Of a DNA stretch of 64,000 bases, positions 53,767 to 62,468 are shown one piece after another. The notes beneath the pieces are model-generated. The model ran no database searches. It saw only the letters and a list, made by a program, of their open reading frames with translations, and was not told the DNA's origin. The number at the start of each line of letters is the position of its first letter. The first letter of the stretch is position 1. A program made the position numbers and the translations under genes. The stretch comes from Bradyrhizobium mercantei (GTDB taxonomy: Bacteria; Pseudomonadota; Alphaproteobacteria; Rhizobiales; Xanthobacteraceae), in assembly GCF_001982635.1 (NCBI RefSeq), contig NZ_MKFI01000004.1:241609-305608 (forward strand), read 5' to 3'.

Positions 53767-54750
53767 ATGCCCGTTCCGACACACGTCTTCGACCCGCCGT
53801 TCAACATCATCCGCTGCAGCCACGCCGTGCTCGACGTCACGGACCTGGAGAAGAGCGCCGCCTTCTACGAGAAGACTGTCGGCCTCCATGTCGAGGACCG
53901 CGACGACAAGTCGTTGTATCTTCGCGCCAGCGAGGAGCACCAGCACCACTCGGTGGTGCTGCGCAAGGCGACGAAGGCGGCCTGCAACCGGCTCGGCTTC
54001 AAAGTCGGCAATGACGGCGACCTCGACAAGGCGGCCGCCTTCTGCTCCGAGAACGGCATCAGCTACGCCTTCGTCGACCAGCCGTTCCAGGGCCGTACGC
54101 TGCAATTCACCGATCCGTTCGGCTTCCAGATCGAGCTCTACGCCACGATGGAGAAGCGCCCGCATCTCTTGCGGCGCTACGATCTCTACAAGGGCTGCCA
54201 TCCGCAGCGGCTCGACCATTTCAACGTGTTTGCGGCCGAGGTGCAGGACACCGTCGATTTCTACGCCCGGCTTGGCTTCCGCCTCACCGAATATGCCGAG
54301 GAGGACGGCGACAACGGCCGGATCGCCGCCGCCTGGATGCACCGCAAGGGCAACGTGCACGACTTCGCCATCACCAATGGCAAGGGTCCCCGCCTGCACC
54401 ACATCGCCTATTGGGTGCCGACCGCGATGAACATCGTGCATCTCTGCGACGTGATGGCCTCCTCCGGCTTCCTCAAGAACATCGAGCGCGGCCCGGGCCG
54501 GCACGGCATCTCCAATGCCTTCTTCCTCTACATCCGCGATCCCGACGGCCATCGCATCGAGCTCTACACCAGTGACTATTTCACCGGCGATCACGACCAC
54601 GAGCCGCTGCGCTGGTCGCTGCGCGATCCACGCCGTCAGACGCTATGGGGCGCCCCGGCGCCGCGCTCCTGGTTCGAGGAAGGCTCGACCTTCGCAGGCC
54701 AAGCGGTGCGCGAGCCGCGCTTCGTCGCCGACGTGCTGGTTGCGGACTGA
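53767..54750 (+). CDS. hpaD: 3,4-dihydroxyphenylacetate 2,3-dioxygenase HpaD (VOC type)
   Basis: A 327-residue extradiol ring-cleaving dioxygenase, a duplicated vicinal-oxygen-chelate protein. The metal triad appears as His151 (RLDHFNVF), His212 (LHHIAYWV) and Glu265 (GHRIELYTSDYF). This matches the type I HpaD/MndD group, which uses Fe(II) or Mn(II), rather than the LigB type. It opens the ring of homoprotocatechuate. The 73-base gap before it contains a short GTCATTGCG repeat remnant, so it may have its own ribosome site only. Confidence 0.94.
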   Translation: MPVPTHVFDPPFNIIRCSHAVLDVTDLEKSAAFYEKTVGLHVEDRDDKSLYLRASEEHQHHSVVLRKATKAACNRLGFKVGNDGDLDKAAAFCSENGISYAFVDQPFQGRTLQFTDPFGFQIELYATMEKRPHLLRRYDLYKGCHPQRLDHFNVFAAEVQDTVDFYARLGFRLTEYAEEDGDNGRIAAAWMHRKGNVHDFAITNGKGPRLHHIAYWVPTAMNIVHLCDVMASSGFLKNIERGPGRHGISNAFFLYIRDPDGHRIELYTSDYFTGDHDHEPLRWSLRDPRRQTLWGAPAPRSWFEEGSTFAGQAVREPRFVADVLVAD

Positions 54751-54769
54751 TACACGCCTCTCTCCACAC

Positions 54770-54897
54770 GTCGTCCCGGCGAAGGCCGGGACCCATAACC
54801 ACAGGACCTCGTTGCTACCGAGATTGTCGCCCCGCATGCCATAATGTGAGGCCTGTGGTTATGGGTCCCGGCTCGCGCTTCGCTTGGCCGGGACGAC
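54770..54897. repeat. Inverted-repeat element, GTCGTCCCGGC family
   Basis: The ends are GTCGTCCCGGC (54770-54780) and its complement in GCCGGGACGAC (ending 54897). Inside, ACCCATAACCACAGG (54791-54805) pairs with CCTGTGGTTATGGGT (54852-54866). It lies between hpaD and the FAH-family gene. Relatives with a CCTGC core are at 40459 and 60174. Confidence 0.85.
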
Positions 54898-54916
54898 ACC
54901 AATGATTGGATTACCG

Positions 54917-55789
54917 ATGTCTGCCCCTCGCCTCGCCACCTATTCCGTCAACGGCGCCACCAGCTACGGCGCCGTCACCGACACCGGCATCGTCGACCTC
55001 TCGCCGCGCTTCGCCAAGGACTACCCGACCCTGCGCGAGGCGATCGCCGCCGGTGCGCTGACCAAGCTGGTCGAGGACGCTGCCAAGCGCCCCCCCGATC
55101 ATGCGCTCGACGCGGTCGCCTGGCAGCCGCCGATCCCGGCGCCGGACAAGATCATCTGCATCGGCGTCAACTATCCGGACCGGAATGCCGAGTACAAGGA
55201 CGGTTCGGATGCGCCGAAGTACCCGAGCATGTTCCTGCGGGTGCCGCGTTCCTTCGTCGGCCACAACACCCCGGTGGTGCGGCCACGCATCTCGCCGCAG
55301 CTGGACTATGAGGGCGAGCTGGTGCTGGTGATCGGCAAGGCCGGCCGGCACATTCCGGAAAGCAGCGCGCTCGATCACATCGCCGCGATCACGCTCTGCA
55401 ATGAAGGCACCATCCGCGACTGGGTACGCCACGCCAAGTTCAACGTCACCCAGGGCAAGAACTTCGATTCCACCGGCAGTCTCGGCCCGTGGATCGTGCC
55501 CTACACCAGCGAAGCGCAGATCGCTGATATCCGTCTGACCACGCGGGTCAACGGCGAAGTGAGGCAGGACGACCGCACCTCGCGCTTGATCTTCGGCTTC
55601 CGCTACCTCATCAACTACATCTCGACCTTCACGACACTGGTTCCCGGCGACATCATCGTCACGGGGACGCCAACCGGCGCCGGCGCGCGGTTCGATCCGC
55701 CGCGCTATCTGAAGCCCGGCGATGTCGTCGAGGTCGAAGCCGAAGGCGTCGGCATCCTGCGCAACGGCGTCGTCGACGAAGCCAACTAA
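54917..55789 (+). CDS. Fumarylacetoacetate hydrolase-family protein (HpaG-like)
   Basis: A 290-residue FAH-fold enzyme. Family blocks include IICIGVNYPDRNAEYKDG, DYEGELVLVIGKAG with the metal-site Glu residues, TLCNEGTIRDW and the C-terminal DIIVTGTPTGAGARFDPPRYLKPGD. In this cluster it most likely decarboxylates or isomerises 5-oxopent-3-ene-1,2,5-tricarboxylate (the HpaG step); gene position supports this but the family is broad. ATG 54917 (MSAPRLATY) is chosen over ATG 54902, which would start in the repeat element. Confidence 0.82.
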   Translation: MSAPRLATYSVNGATSYGAVTDTGIVDLSPRFAKDYPTLREAIAAGALTKLVEDAAKRPPDHALDAVAWQPPIPAPDKIICIGVNYPDRNAEYKDGSDAPKYPSMFLRVPRSFVGHNTPVVRPRISPQLDYEGELVLVIGKAGRHIPESSALDHIAAITLCNEGTIRDWVRHAKFNVTQGKNFDSTGSLGPWIVPYTSEAQIADIRLTTRVNGEVRQDDRTSRLIFGFRYLINYISTFTTLVPGDIIVTGTPTGAGARFDPPRYLKPGDVVEVEAEGVGILRNGVVDEAN

Positions 55790-55813
55790 CCCCGCAAGCG
55801 AGTGGACAGTGCC

Positions 55814-57442
55814 ATGACCTCAACATCCGGCGGCGAAGCAATCGTCAACGGCCTCGTCGCCCACGGCGTCGACACCGTGTTCGGCCTGCCCGGCGCGCAG
55901 ATCTACGGCCTGTTCGATGCGTTCCACCAGGCGCAGCTCAAGGTGATCGGCGCGCGGCACGAGCAGGCCTGCGGCTACATGGCGTTCGGCTACGCCCGCT
56001 CCTCTGGCAGGCCCGGCGTATTCAGCGTGGTGCCCGGCCCCGGCGTGCTCAACGCCTCGGCAGCGCTATTGACCGCGTTCGGCTGCAACGAGCCGGTGCT
56101 GTGCCTGACCGGCCAGGTGCCGACGCAGTTTCTGGGCAAGGGCCGCGGCCATCTGCACGAGATGCCGGACCAGCTCGCGACGCTGCGCACCTTCGTGAAA
56201 TGGGCGGAGCGGATCGAATATCCCGACAACGCGCCCGCAATGGTGTCGCGTGCGTTCCAGGAGATGATGTCGGGCCGGCGCGGCCCGGCCTCGCTGGAAA
56301 TGCCGTGGGACGTGTTCACCCAGCGCACCCAGGTCGGAGCCGTCAAGCCGTTCGCTCCGCTGCCGGCACCGCAGCCGGATCCTGATCGCATCAAGGCAGC
56401 TGCCGATCTGATCGCCGGCAGCAAGGCGCCGATGATCTTCGTCGGCAGCGGCGCCATCGAGGCGCGCGAGGAGATCCTCGAGCTAGCCGAGATGATCGAC
56501 GCGCCTGTCGTCGCATTCCGCAGCGGCCGCGGCATCGTCTCCAACGCGAATGAGCTCGGCCTCACCATGGCCGCAGCCTACAAGCTCTGGCCGAAGACCG
56601 ACCTGATGATCGGCATCGGCACGCGCATGGAGCTGCCGACGATGTCGCGCTGGCCCTATCAGCCGGCCGGGCTGAAATGCGTGCGGATCGATATCGATCC
56701 CGTCGAGCTGCGGCGCTGGCCGGCCGATGCCGGCGTGATCGCCGACGCCAAGGCCGGCACCGCCGATCTCGTCGCGGCCGTGCGCAAGGCGGGCTACAGC
56801 AAAACATCCGGCCGGCGCGCCGCGATCCGTGAGGCGACCGCGGCCACCGAGCAGGAGATCCAGCGTATCCAGCCGCAGATGGCCTATTTGAAGATCCTGC
56901 GCGAGGTGCTGCCGGCGAATGCCATCGTCACCGACGAGCTGTCGCAGGTCGGCTTCGCCTCCTGGTACGGCTTTCCGATCTATGAGCCGCGCACCTTCGT
57001 CACCTCAGGCTATCAGGGCACGCTCGGCTCGGGCTTCCCGACCGCGCTCGGCGCCAAGGTCGCCAACCCGAACAAGCCGGTGGTCGCGATCACCGGCGAC
57101 GGCGGCTTCATGTTCGGCGTGCAGGAGCTCGCCACCGCTGTGCAGTTCAAGATCGGCGTGGTGACGCTGGTGTTCAACAACAACGCCTATGGCAATGTCC
57201 GCCGCGACCAGCGCGAGCGCTTCGACGGCCGCGTCGTCGCCTCGGACCTCGTCAATCCCGACTTCGTCAAGCTCGCGGAATCCTTCGGCGCCGGCGCCGC
57301 GCGCGTCACCTCGCCCGATCACTTCCGCCCCGTGCTGGAGAAGGCGCTGGCCGATGGCGGTCCCTACGTGATCTCGGTGGAAGTGCCGACGGATTCGGAA
57401 GTCAGCCCCTGGGCGTTCATTCATCCGGCGAGAAACAACTAA
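55814..57442 (+). CDS. Thiamine-diphosphate-dependent enzyme (acetolactate synthase-like)
   Basis: A 542-residue ThDP enzyme of the acetolactate synthase/2-oxoacid decarboxylase superfamily. The ThDP-activating Glu is in ARHEQACGYMAFGYAR. The ThDP/Mg motif is GDGGFMFGVQELATAVQF...FNNNAYGN. It lacks the exact biosynthetic AHAS signature blocks I can recognise. It directly follows the FAH-family gene, so it may use a 2-oxo acid from the aromatic pathway. Its own reaction is unknown. The ATG at 55814 (MTSTSGGEA) is chosen; GTG 55802 is in frame. Its stop overlaps the convergent MFS gene stop by four bases. Confidence 0.85.
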   Translation: MTSTSGGEAIVNGLVAHGVDTVFGLPGAQIYGLFDAFHQAQLKVIGARHEQACGYMAFGYARSSGRPGVFSVVPGPGVLNASAALLTAFGCNEPVLCLTGQVPTQFLGKGRGHLHEMPDQLATLRTFVKWAERIEYPDNAPAMVSRAFQEMMSGRRGPASLEMPWDVFTQRTQVGAVKPFAPLPAPQPDPDRIKAAADLIAGSKAPMIFVGSGAIEAREEILELAEMIDAPVVAFRSGRGIVSNANELGLTMAAAYKLWPKTDLMIGIGTRMELPTMSRWPYQPAGLKCVRIDIDPVELRRWPADAGVIADAKAGTADLVAAVRKAGYSKTSGRRAAIREATAATEQEIQRIQPQMAYLKILREVLPANAIVTDELSQVGFASWYGFPIYEPRTFVTSGYQGTLGSGFPTALGAKVANPNKPVVAITGDGGFMFGVQELATAVQFKIGVVTLVFNNNAYGNVRRDQRERFDGRVVASDLVNPDFVKLAESFGAGAARVTSPDHFRPVLEKALADGGPYVISVEVPTDSEVSPWAFIHPARNN

Positions 57443-58653
57443 ACGGTCCTCACGCCGCGGTGCAGCCGCGACGCGGCGATCACGAGCAGGCCGGCGCCGG
57501 CGACCGACCAGCAGGCGACCGGCGCCCAATGCACCAGCGGCGCATAGTCCGGCAGCTTCTGCAAGCCGCCGGCGACCGCCGCCATCCGCGCAAAGGTCGC
57601 AAGTGCCAGCGCCGAGAACACCAGCCCAGTGACCTTGCCTTCGGCGCCGGTCTCCCCGATCGCAAGCGCGGCCGACACCGCGCTCATCAGCATGCAGCCC
57701 CAGGCCGCGCCCGCCATGAACTGCGCCACGATCAAAACATTGAGGCTGCCGGCGATCTCGGCGGCGATGATGGCGAATGCACCGAGCAGTCCTGCGGCGC
57801 CCATCACGATCAGCCCGCCGCGATGCTTGACGACGATGCTCGCCGGAAACATCGCGATGTTGAAGCCGATCCAGAACACCGGCATCAGCCATTGCAGTTC
57901 GTTCGCCTTGGCAAAGCGCAGGTAGAACGGCGCGCTGTTGATGTTGAAGTGCAGTTGATAGCCGAGCGAGAGCAGTACCATCGATCCGATCAGGAACATC
58001 GGCACCGCGCCGAGTCGCTTTGCCGGCGGCGCAAGCCGCTCGGGCTGCACTTCCTCGGCGATGCGGCGCTCGATCCCTGAAAACGCCAGCGCGGTCAGCA
58101 GCAGCACGGCACCTGATAGCACGAACGGCAGCCGCGCATCATGGTCGCGCAGCACGACGCCGAGATAGGGCGAGACCGCGCCCGCGATGCCGTAACCCAG
58201 CATCGCCAGCGCGGCGAGGAACGGGACCGACGGTTGCGCGCGATATCTGCCTAGCAGCGTCAATGGCGGCGCGCGCAAGGCCGACGATGTGACCGCCCAG
58301 ACCACGATCAGCACGATCAGCCAAACCCTTGCGCCCGGCCCGGTGCCGGCCACATAGGGCAGCGCGACAAAGGCAGCGCAGGAGATCGCCGCGAGAACGC
58401 CGACGAACAGGCCGAGGCGACCGACCAGTATCGAGATCCTGTCGGCGGCCATGCCCATCGCGGTGTCGGTCATGGTGAAGATGGCCTGATCCATCATCAG
58501 GATCAGGATGACGGTAGACGGCGCGATTCCGACATCGGCGCACAGCTTCGGCAGATAGATCAGGTAGGTGGTCCAGCCCAGCGTGAACACGAGCTGCAGC
58601 GCGGCGAGATAGACGCCGGTGCGATTGACGGCGCGGTCGGCCTTGGTGGTCAT
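57439..58653 (-). CDS. Major facilitator superfamily transporter
   Basis: A 404-residue transporter with about 12 hydrophobic helices in two halves. The first helix follows a short positive N-terminus (MTTKADRAVNRTGVYLAALQ). The cytoplasmic loop between helices 2 and 3 is degenerate (GMAADRISILVGRLG). Substrate unknown. It begins 26 bases downstream of alkB on the same strand, so it may be co-transcribed with alkB and the other oxygenase, though this would be an odd partnership. Confidence 0.85.
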   Translation of the reverse strand: MTTKADRAVNRTGVYLAALQLVFTLGWTTYLIYLPKLCADVGIAPSTVILILMMDQAIFTMTDTAMGMAADRISILVGRLGLFVGVLAAISCAAFVALPYVAGTGPGARVWLIVLIVVWAVTSSALRAPPLTLLGRYRAQPSVPFLAALAMLGYGIAGAVSPYLGVVLRDHDARLPFVLSGAVLLLTALAFSGIERRIAEEVQPERLAPPAKRLGAVPMFLIGSMVLLSLGYQLHFNINSAPFYLRFAKANELQWLMPVFWIGFNIAMFPASIVVKHRGGLIVMGAAGLLGAFAIIAAEIAGSLNVLIVAQFMAGAAWGCMLMSAVSAALAIGETGAEGKVTGLVFSALALATFARMAAVAGGLQKLPDYAPLVHWAPVACWSVAGAGLLVIAASRLHRGVRTV

Positions 58654-58679
58654 CCGCCAAGTCTAGACCACCAGGCGCC

Positions 58680-59333
58680 TCAGCGCACCTTGCGAAAGGT
58701 CAAATTGATGCGCTGGCGGCCGAGCACGCTGTGCTCGCCGTCGGCGAGCGGCGCCACGCCGTGATAAAATAACCGTGACGGCCCGCCCCACACCGCAACA
58801 TCGCCATGTTCTAATCGATAGCGACGGGGCGTGTCGCTGCGCTTGAGGCCGCCGAACAGGAAGATCGCCGGCAGCCCGAGCGAGATCGAGACGATCGGCG
58901 CACCGTAGTCGAGCTCGTCCTTGTCCTGATGCAGCGACAGTTTTGCACCGGGCACATAGCGATTGATCAGGCAGGCTTCGGGCGCGAAGCCGTTGAAGCC
59001 GGCCGCGGCCGCAGCATCGGCCGCGAGCCTTCGCAACACCTCCGGCATCGCCGGCCAGTTCTGTCCCGTATCAGGATCGATCGGATCATAGCGATAGCCA
59101 TTGGGATCGGAGACCCAGCCGAGGCTGCCGCAATTGGTCATGGCGACCGACATGCGGTGGCCGCCTGGCGTGATCAGATGCCGGAACGGTGACTGCTTGA
59201 CGATCACGCGCAAGGCCGGGATTAGCTCGGCCTCGAACGGCCGGACGAAGCCGCGCAACAGCACGGCGCCATCAGCGATCGTCTCGCGCGGCGGCCGTGC
59301 ATCGCCTATTGTCTCGAACAGATCAGCGGCCAC
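58680..59333 (-). CDS. alkB: DNA/RNA dealkylating dioxygenase AlkB
   Basis: A 217-residue Fe(II)/2-oxoglutarate dioxygenase, essentially the length of E. coli AlkB, which repairs N1-methyladenine and N3-methylcytosine. The iron triad is His135 and Asp137 (SLHQDKDELD) and His191 (RLFYHGVAP). The 2-oxoglutarate-binding arginines are in GRQRINLTFRKVR at the C-terminus. The start follows the stop of a second 2OG oxygenase by 13 bases. No ada gene is present here. Confidence 0.93.
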   Translation of the reverse strand: MAADLFETIGDARPPRETIADGAVLLRGFVRPFEAELIPALRVIVKQSPFRHLITPGGHRMSVAMTNCGSLGWVSDPNGYRYDPIDPDTGQNWPAMPEVLRRLAADAAAAAGFNGFAPEACLINRYVPGAKLSLHQDKDELDYGAPIVSISLGLPAIFLFGGLKRSDTPRRYRLEHGDVAVWGGPSRLFYHGVAPLADGEHSVLGRQRINLTFRKVR

Positions 59334-59346
59334 GCCTCTCTCTCAT

Positions 59347-60090
59347 TCACTTTGCGTCGTGGAAGATCACACCAATGGTGTGGCGATGGCCGGAACGAAT
59401 CCGGCTGACGCCGTGGCGGAGATTGACACGATACGGCCCGCGCGTCCCCTGCACCGGCCGATGGTGCACGGCAAAGGCCACCGCGTCACCCTTCGTCAGC
59501 GGCACCACCTCGGGCCGCGACTGCATCCGCGGCCGCTGCTCGGTCAGCACGAATTCGCCGCCGCTGAAGTCGCGCCCCGGCTGCGACAGCAGGATCGCGA
59601 CCTGGATCGGGAACACGTGCTCGCCGTAGAGATCCTGGTGCAGGCAATTGTAATCGCCCTCGCCATATTGCAGCAGCAGCGGCGTCGGCCGCGTCTGCCC
59701 GGCATCATGGCAGCGCTTCAGAAATGCCGCGTGCGACGAGGGATAGCTGATCTCGATCCCCATCGTCTGGTTCCAGCGATTGGCGGTGGCGGTCAGCCGC
59801 GCATACAGCACAGGCCGCAGCTCCGCGATCAGATCCGGCAGCGGATAGGAGAAGTATTTGTACTCGCCGCGGCCAAAGCCGTGGCGGCCCATCACGATCC
59901 GGCTGCGGAACCGGCGGTCATCGGGATACAGCGCGGCGATGGCATCGCACTCTTCAGGCGTCAGCAAGCCGTTGAGGACCGCGCAGCCCTGCCCGTCGAG
60001 GTCGGCCGTGATCTGGTCCCAAGCGAGCCCGTCGACGCGGGCCGGGATGCCGGAGGTGGGGCGGGTGATGGTCTTGGCTGTTGCTGTCAT
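59347..60090 (-). CDS. 2-oxoglutarate/Fe(II)-dependent oxygenase (prolyl-hydroxylase-like)
   Basis: A 247-residue oxygenase with the 2OG-Fe(II) fold. The iron ligands are His151 and Asp153 (NCLHQDLYGEHVF) and probably His226 (NLRHGVSRIRSGHRH), with an Arg such as Arg230 or Arg236 for 2-oxoglutarate. The preceding GEGDYNC supports the family. The substrate is unknown; prolyl-hydroxylase-like proteins act on proteins or nucleic acids. It is upstream of alkB by 13 bases, so the two oxygenases are likely expressed together. Confidence 0.85.
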   Translation of the reverse strand: MTATAKTITRPTSGIPARVDGLAWDQITADLDGQGCAVLNGLLTPEECDAIAALYPDDRRFRSRIVMGRHGFGRGEYKYFSYPLPDLIAELRPVLYARLTATANRWNQTMGIEISYPSSHAAFLKRCHDAGQTRPTPLLLQYGEGDYNCLHQDLYGEHVFPIQVAILLSQPGRDFSGGEFVLTEQRPRMQSRPEVVPLTKGDAVAFAVHHRPVQGTRGPYRVNLRHGVSRIRSGHRHTIGVIFHDAK

Positions 60091-60173
60091 GGGACGGAAT
60101 CTGGCCCATGATGGCCGACAGCGCCACCCGATTTCCGATCCGAATAGGCCGGGAACGCCGCCAAAATCACGCT

Positions 60174-60290
60174 GTCGTCCCTGCGAAAGCAGGGACCCAT
60201 AATCACAGGTGCTGGTTGTTAGAAAGCCGTCTGGCCGCCCGCCCCTTTCGGAAGCCGCGGCGTATGGGTCCCTGCTTTCGCAGGGACGAC
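60174..60290. repeat. Inverted-repeat element, GTCGTCCCTGCG family
   Basis: A 28-bp perfect inverted repeat: the left arm at 60174-60201 begins GTCGTCCCTGCGAAAGC, and the right arm at 60263-60290 is its exact complement. It lies upstream of the 2OG-oxygenase gene and is the best preserved copy of the family in this window. Confidence 0.9.
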
Positions 60291-60342
60291 CCGTGGTGAG
60301 AGTGTCGGTCGCCCGTCAAGCGAAACGGCGCGCGGAAAGAAT

Positions 60343-61029
60343 CTAGCCCCGCACCGGCAGCGTGATCACATCATAGCCGTGGCTGATCTTGCGCTTCAGC
60401 ACCGGGTCTTCCAGCTCGAACTCGAAGCGGCTGGCCGGGCGGATGCCGCCCTTGGCCGCGAAGGTGCCGCCGAACATGGCGCAGCCGTCGGGCAGTTTGC
60501 CGCCATCGAATCCGCGCGCGATCAGGTCCTGCACCGGCAGCATATGATCGAGCGTCCCTTCCTGGTAGAGCACGCGCTCGCCGCCGATTGTGGCCCAGGA
60601 GCGCAGGATCAGCTGGTCCCAGTGACCGATGACATCCTCGAGCTCCCAGAGCTCGGAGGCGACAGGCTTGTCGCACATCTGCTTCGACACGGTGACGCTG
60701 TAGCTCTCGACCTTGCGGTCGGTGTGGTCGGAGCCGCAGCCGACGAAGGTGCGGCCCTGCCAGCCGATCAGCACGAATTCGACCTCGCCGCTCGACTCCT
60801 CGCCGCAGACCTCGATGGCATCGGCGAAAGTCAGTCGGCGCGCCGAGCAGCGGTAGTAGATCGGCGTGGTCGCGGGGCGCGCGATGCCGAGCGCTTCGAG
60901 CTCGGCGATGTGCTTGTCGCGCGCCACCGGATCGCGGCCGGTCCAGCCGGCGATCACGGCTTGCTTGATTTCAAGCGTGAGCGGCGTCGCGGCGCCCTTG
61001 TCGTCGACGTTGAAGGTGAGATCAAACAC
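60343..61029 (-). CDS. DUF2848-domain protein
   Basis: A 228-residue protein of the DUF2848 family, which is thought to share the FAH-like fold. Blocks include VEFVLIGWQGRTFVGCGSDHTDR and GCAMFGGTFAAKGGIRPA. The reaction is unknown. The likely start is a GTG at 61029, which overlaps the amidase stop by eight bases; a TTG at 61056 would extend it. Because it is coupled to an amidase and a Liv-type importer, it may process the amidase product. Confidence 0.8.
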   Translation of the reverse strand: MFDLTFNVDDKGAATPLTLEIKQAVIAGWTGRDPVARDKHIAELEALGIARPATTPIYYRCSARRLTFADAIEVCGEESSGEVEFVLIGWQGRTFVGCGSDHTDRKVESYSVTVSKQMCDKPVASELWELEDVIGHWDQLILRSWATIGGERVLYQEGTLDHMLPVQDLIARGFDGGKLPDGCAMFGGTFAAKGGIRPASRFEFELEDPVLKRKISHGYDVITLPVRG

Positions 61030-62371
61030 GGATGACGGTCTCCATTCCGGCCGCAAGCTCGAAGATGCGACGATCCGAACCGCCGGCGGCCGCGAGCATC
61101 AGCCCGACCGGCGCCTCGCCCTCGCGATGCGCGGGCAGCGAGATGGCGCAGCCGTCGAGCACATTGATCAGCGAGGGATTACGCAGCGCACGCAGATTCT
61201 CGGTCGCGAACGCCTTGTCGTCGGCGAGGCTGGCGATGCTCGGCGGCAGGTTCGCGGTGGTCGGCAGCACCAGCGCGTCGTAGGGCGCGATCCGCGCCTC
61301 GGTGCGGGCGATGAACGACCGCCGCGCGTTGATAAGGTCGATATAGTCGGCCGCCAGAAAACCCTCGCCGCGCTGGATCCGCACGGCGACGCGAGGATCG
61401 TAGATGTCGCCCTTGCTCGCGAGCAGGAAGCGGTGCCAGGCATAGCTTTCGGCCGCGGAGAACCCGCCCTTGGTGTTCATCACGCCGACATCGAGCAGCT
61501 CGGGCAGCTCGACGTGCTCGACCAGCGCGCCGGCCCGCGACAGCGCCGCCAGCGCACGCTCGAAGGTTTTTGCGACGGCATCATCGAGATCGTCGAGCGC
61601 GACCGTGGTCGGCACCGCGAGCCGCATGCCCTTGATCGGGCGCGGGACGACGGGCGTCACCGGCTCGTCGGCCAGCACCGCATCGAGCGCGGCGCAGCAG
61701 GCCACCGAATTGGCCAGCGGGCCGTAGCTGTCGAGCGTGAACGACAGCGGCACGCCGCCATCGAGCGGAATCCGGCGCTGCGTCGGCTTGTAGCCGACGA
61801 TGCCGTTGAAGGCGGCCGGAATCCGGCAGGAGCCGCCGGTATCGGTGCCGAGCGCGCCGAACGCCATGCCGTCGGCGATCGAGACTGCGGCGCCCGAGGA
61901 CGAGCCGCCGGGCACGTGGCCGGCGCTCCGGTTCCAGGCGCTCTTCGGGGTGCCGTAATGCGGATTGATGCCGATGCCCGAATAGGCGAACTCGGTCATG
62001 TTGGTGCGGCCGATCACGACGAAGCCGGCGCGCTTGAGCCGCGCCACCACAGGCGCGTCGGCATCCGCCGGCGCGGAATCGTCCAGCGCCCGCGAGCCCG
62101 CCCGCGTCACCTGGCCCTTGATGTCGAACAGGTCCTTGATCGAGACCGGAATGCCGGCAAAGGGCGACGGCGCGGCGTTGGCCTTGCGCAGCCGGTCCAT
62201 CGCGTCGGCGGCGTCCAGCGCCGCATCGCGGTCGACATGGATGAAGGTGCGCTGGCCCTCGCCTGCTGGATCGGCGATCCTGGCGATACATTGCTCGACG
62301 AGCTTGCGGGCAGAGGTAGCGCCGCTGGCGAGATCGGCGGCAAGGGAGGCGAGCGTCGGATTTTTCGGCAT
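61022..62371 (-). CDS. Amidase signature-family enzyme
   Basis: A 449-residue amidohydrolase. The Ser-Ser-Lys triad is visible: Lys in PVSIKDLFDIKG, Ser in the glycine-serine signature GGSSSGAAVSIADG, and the nucleophilic Ser in GTDTGGSCRIPAAFNG. The substrate is not deducible, but the linked importer suggests an imported amide or hydantoin-like compound. ATG 62371 (MPKNPTLASL) is chosen; a GTG at 62380 is in frame. It is between the liv genes and the DUF2848 gene on the same strand. Confidence 0.92.
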   Translation of the reverse strand: MPKNPTLASLAADLASGATSARKLVEQCIARIADPAGEGQRTFIHVDRDAALDAADAMDRLRKANAAPSPFAGIPVSIKDLFDIKGQVTRAGSRALDDSAPADADAPVVARLKRAGFVVIGRTNMTEFAYSGIGINPHYGTPKSAWNRSAGHVPGGSSSGAAVSIADGMAFGALGTDTGGSCRIPAAFNGIVGYKPTQRRIPLDGGVPLSFTLDSYGPLANSVACCAALDAVLADEPVTPVVPRPIKGMRLAVPTTVALDDLDDAVAKTFERALAALSRAGALVEHVELPELLDVGVMNTKGGFSAAESYAWHRFLLASKGDIYDPRVAVRIQRGEGFLAADYIDLINARRSFIARTEARIAPYDALVLPTTANLPPSIASLADDKAFATENLRALRNPSLINVLDGCAISLPAHREGEAPVGLMLAAAGGSDRRIFELAAGMETVIRV

Positions 62372-62468
62372 GGCTTTCACTTCACGGCTTGCACTTGATG
62401 GCTTCAGCCGATTGTCGCGCGAACCGGGGCCGATTTCCAGTGCGCCGGCCCCAAGTCTCGCATCACTA

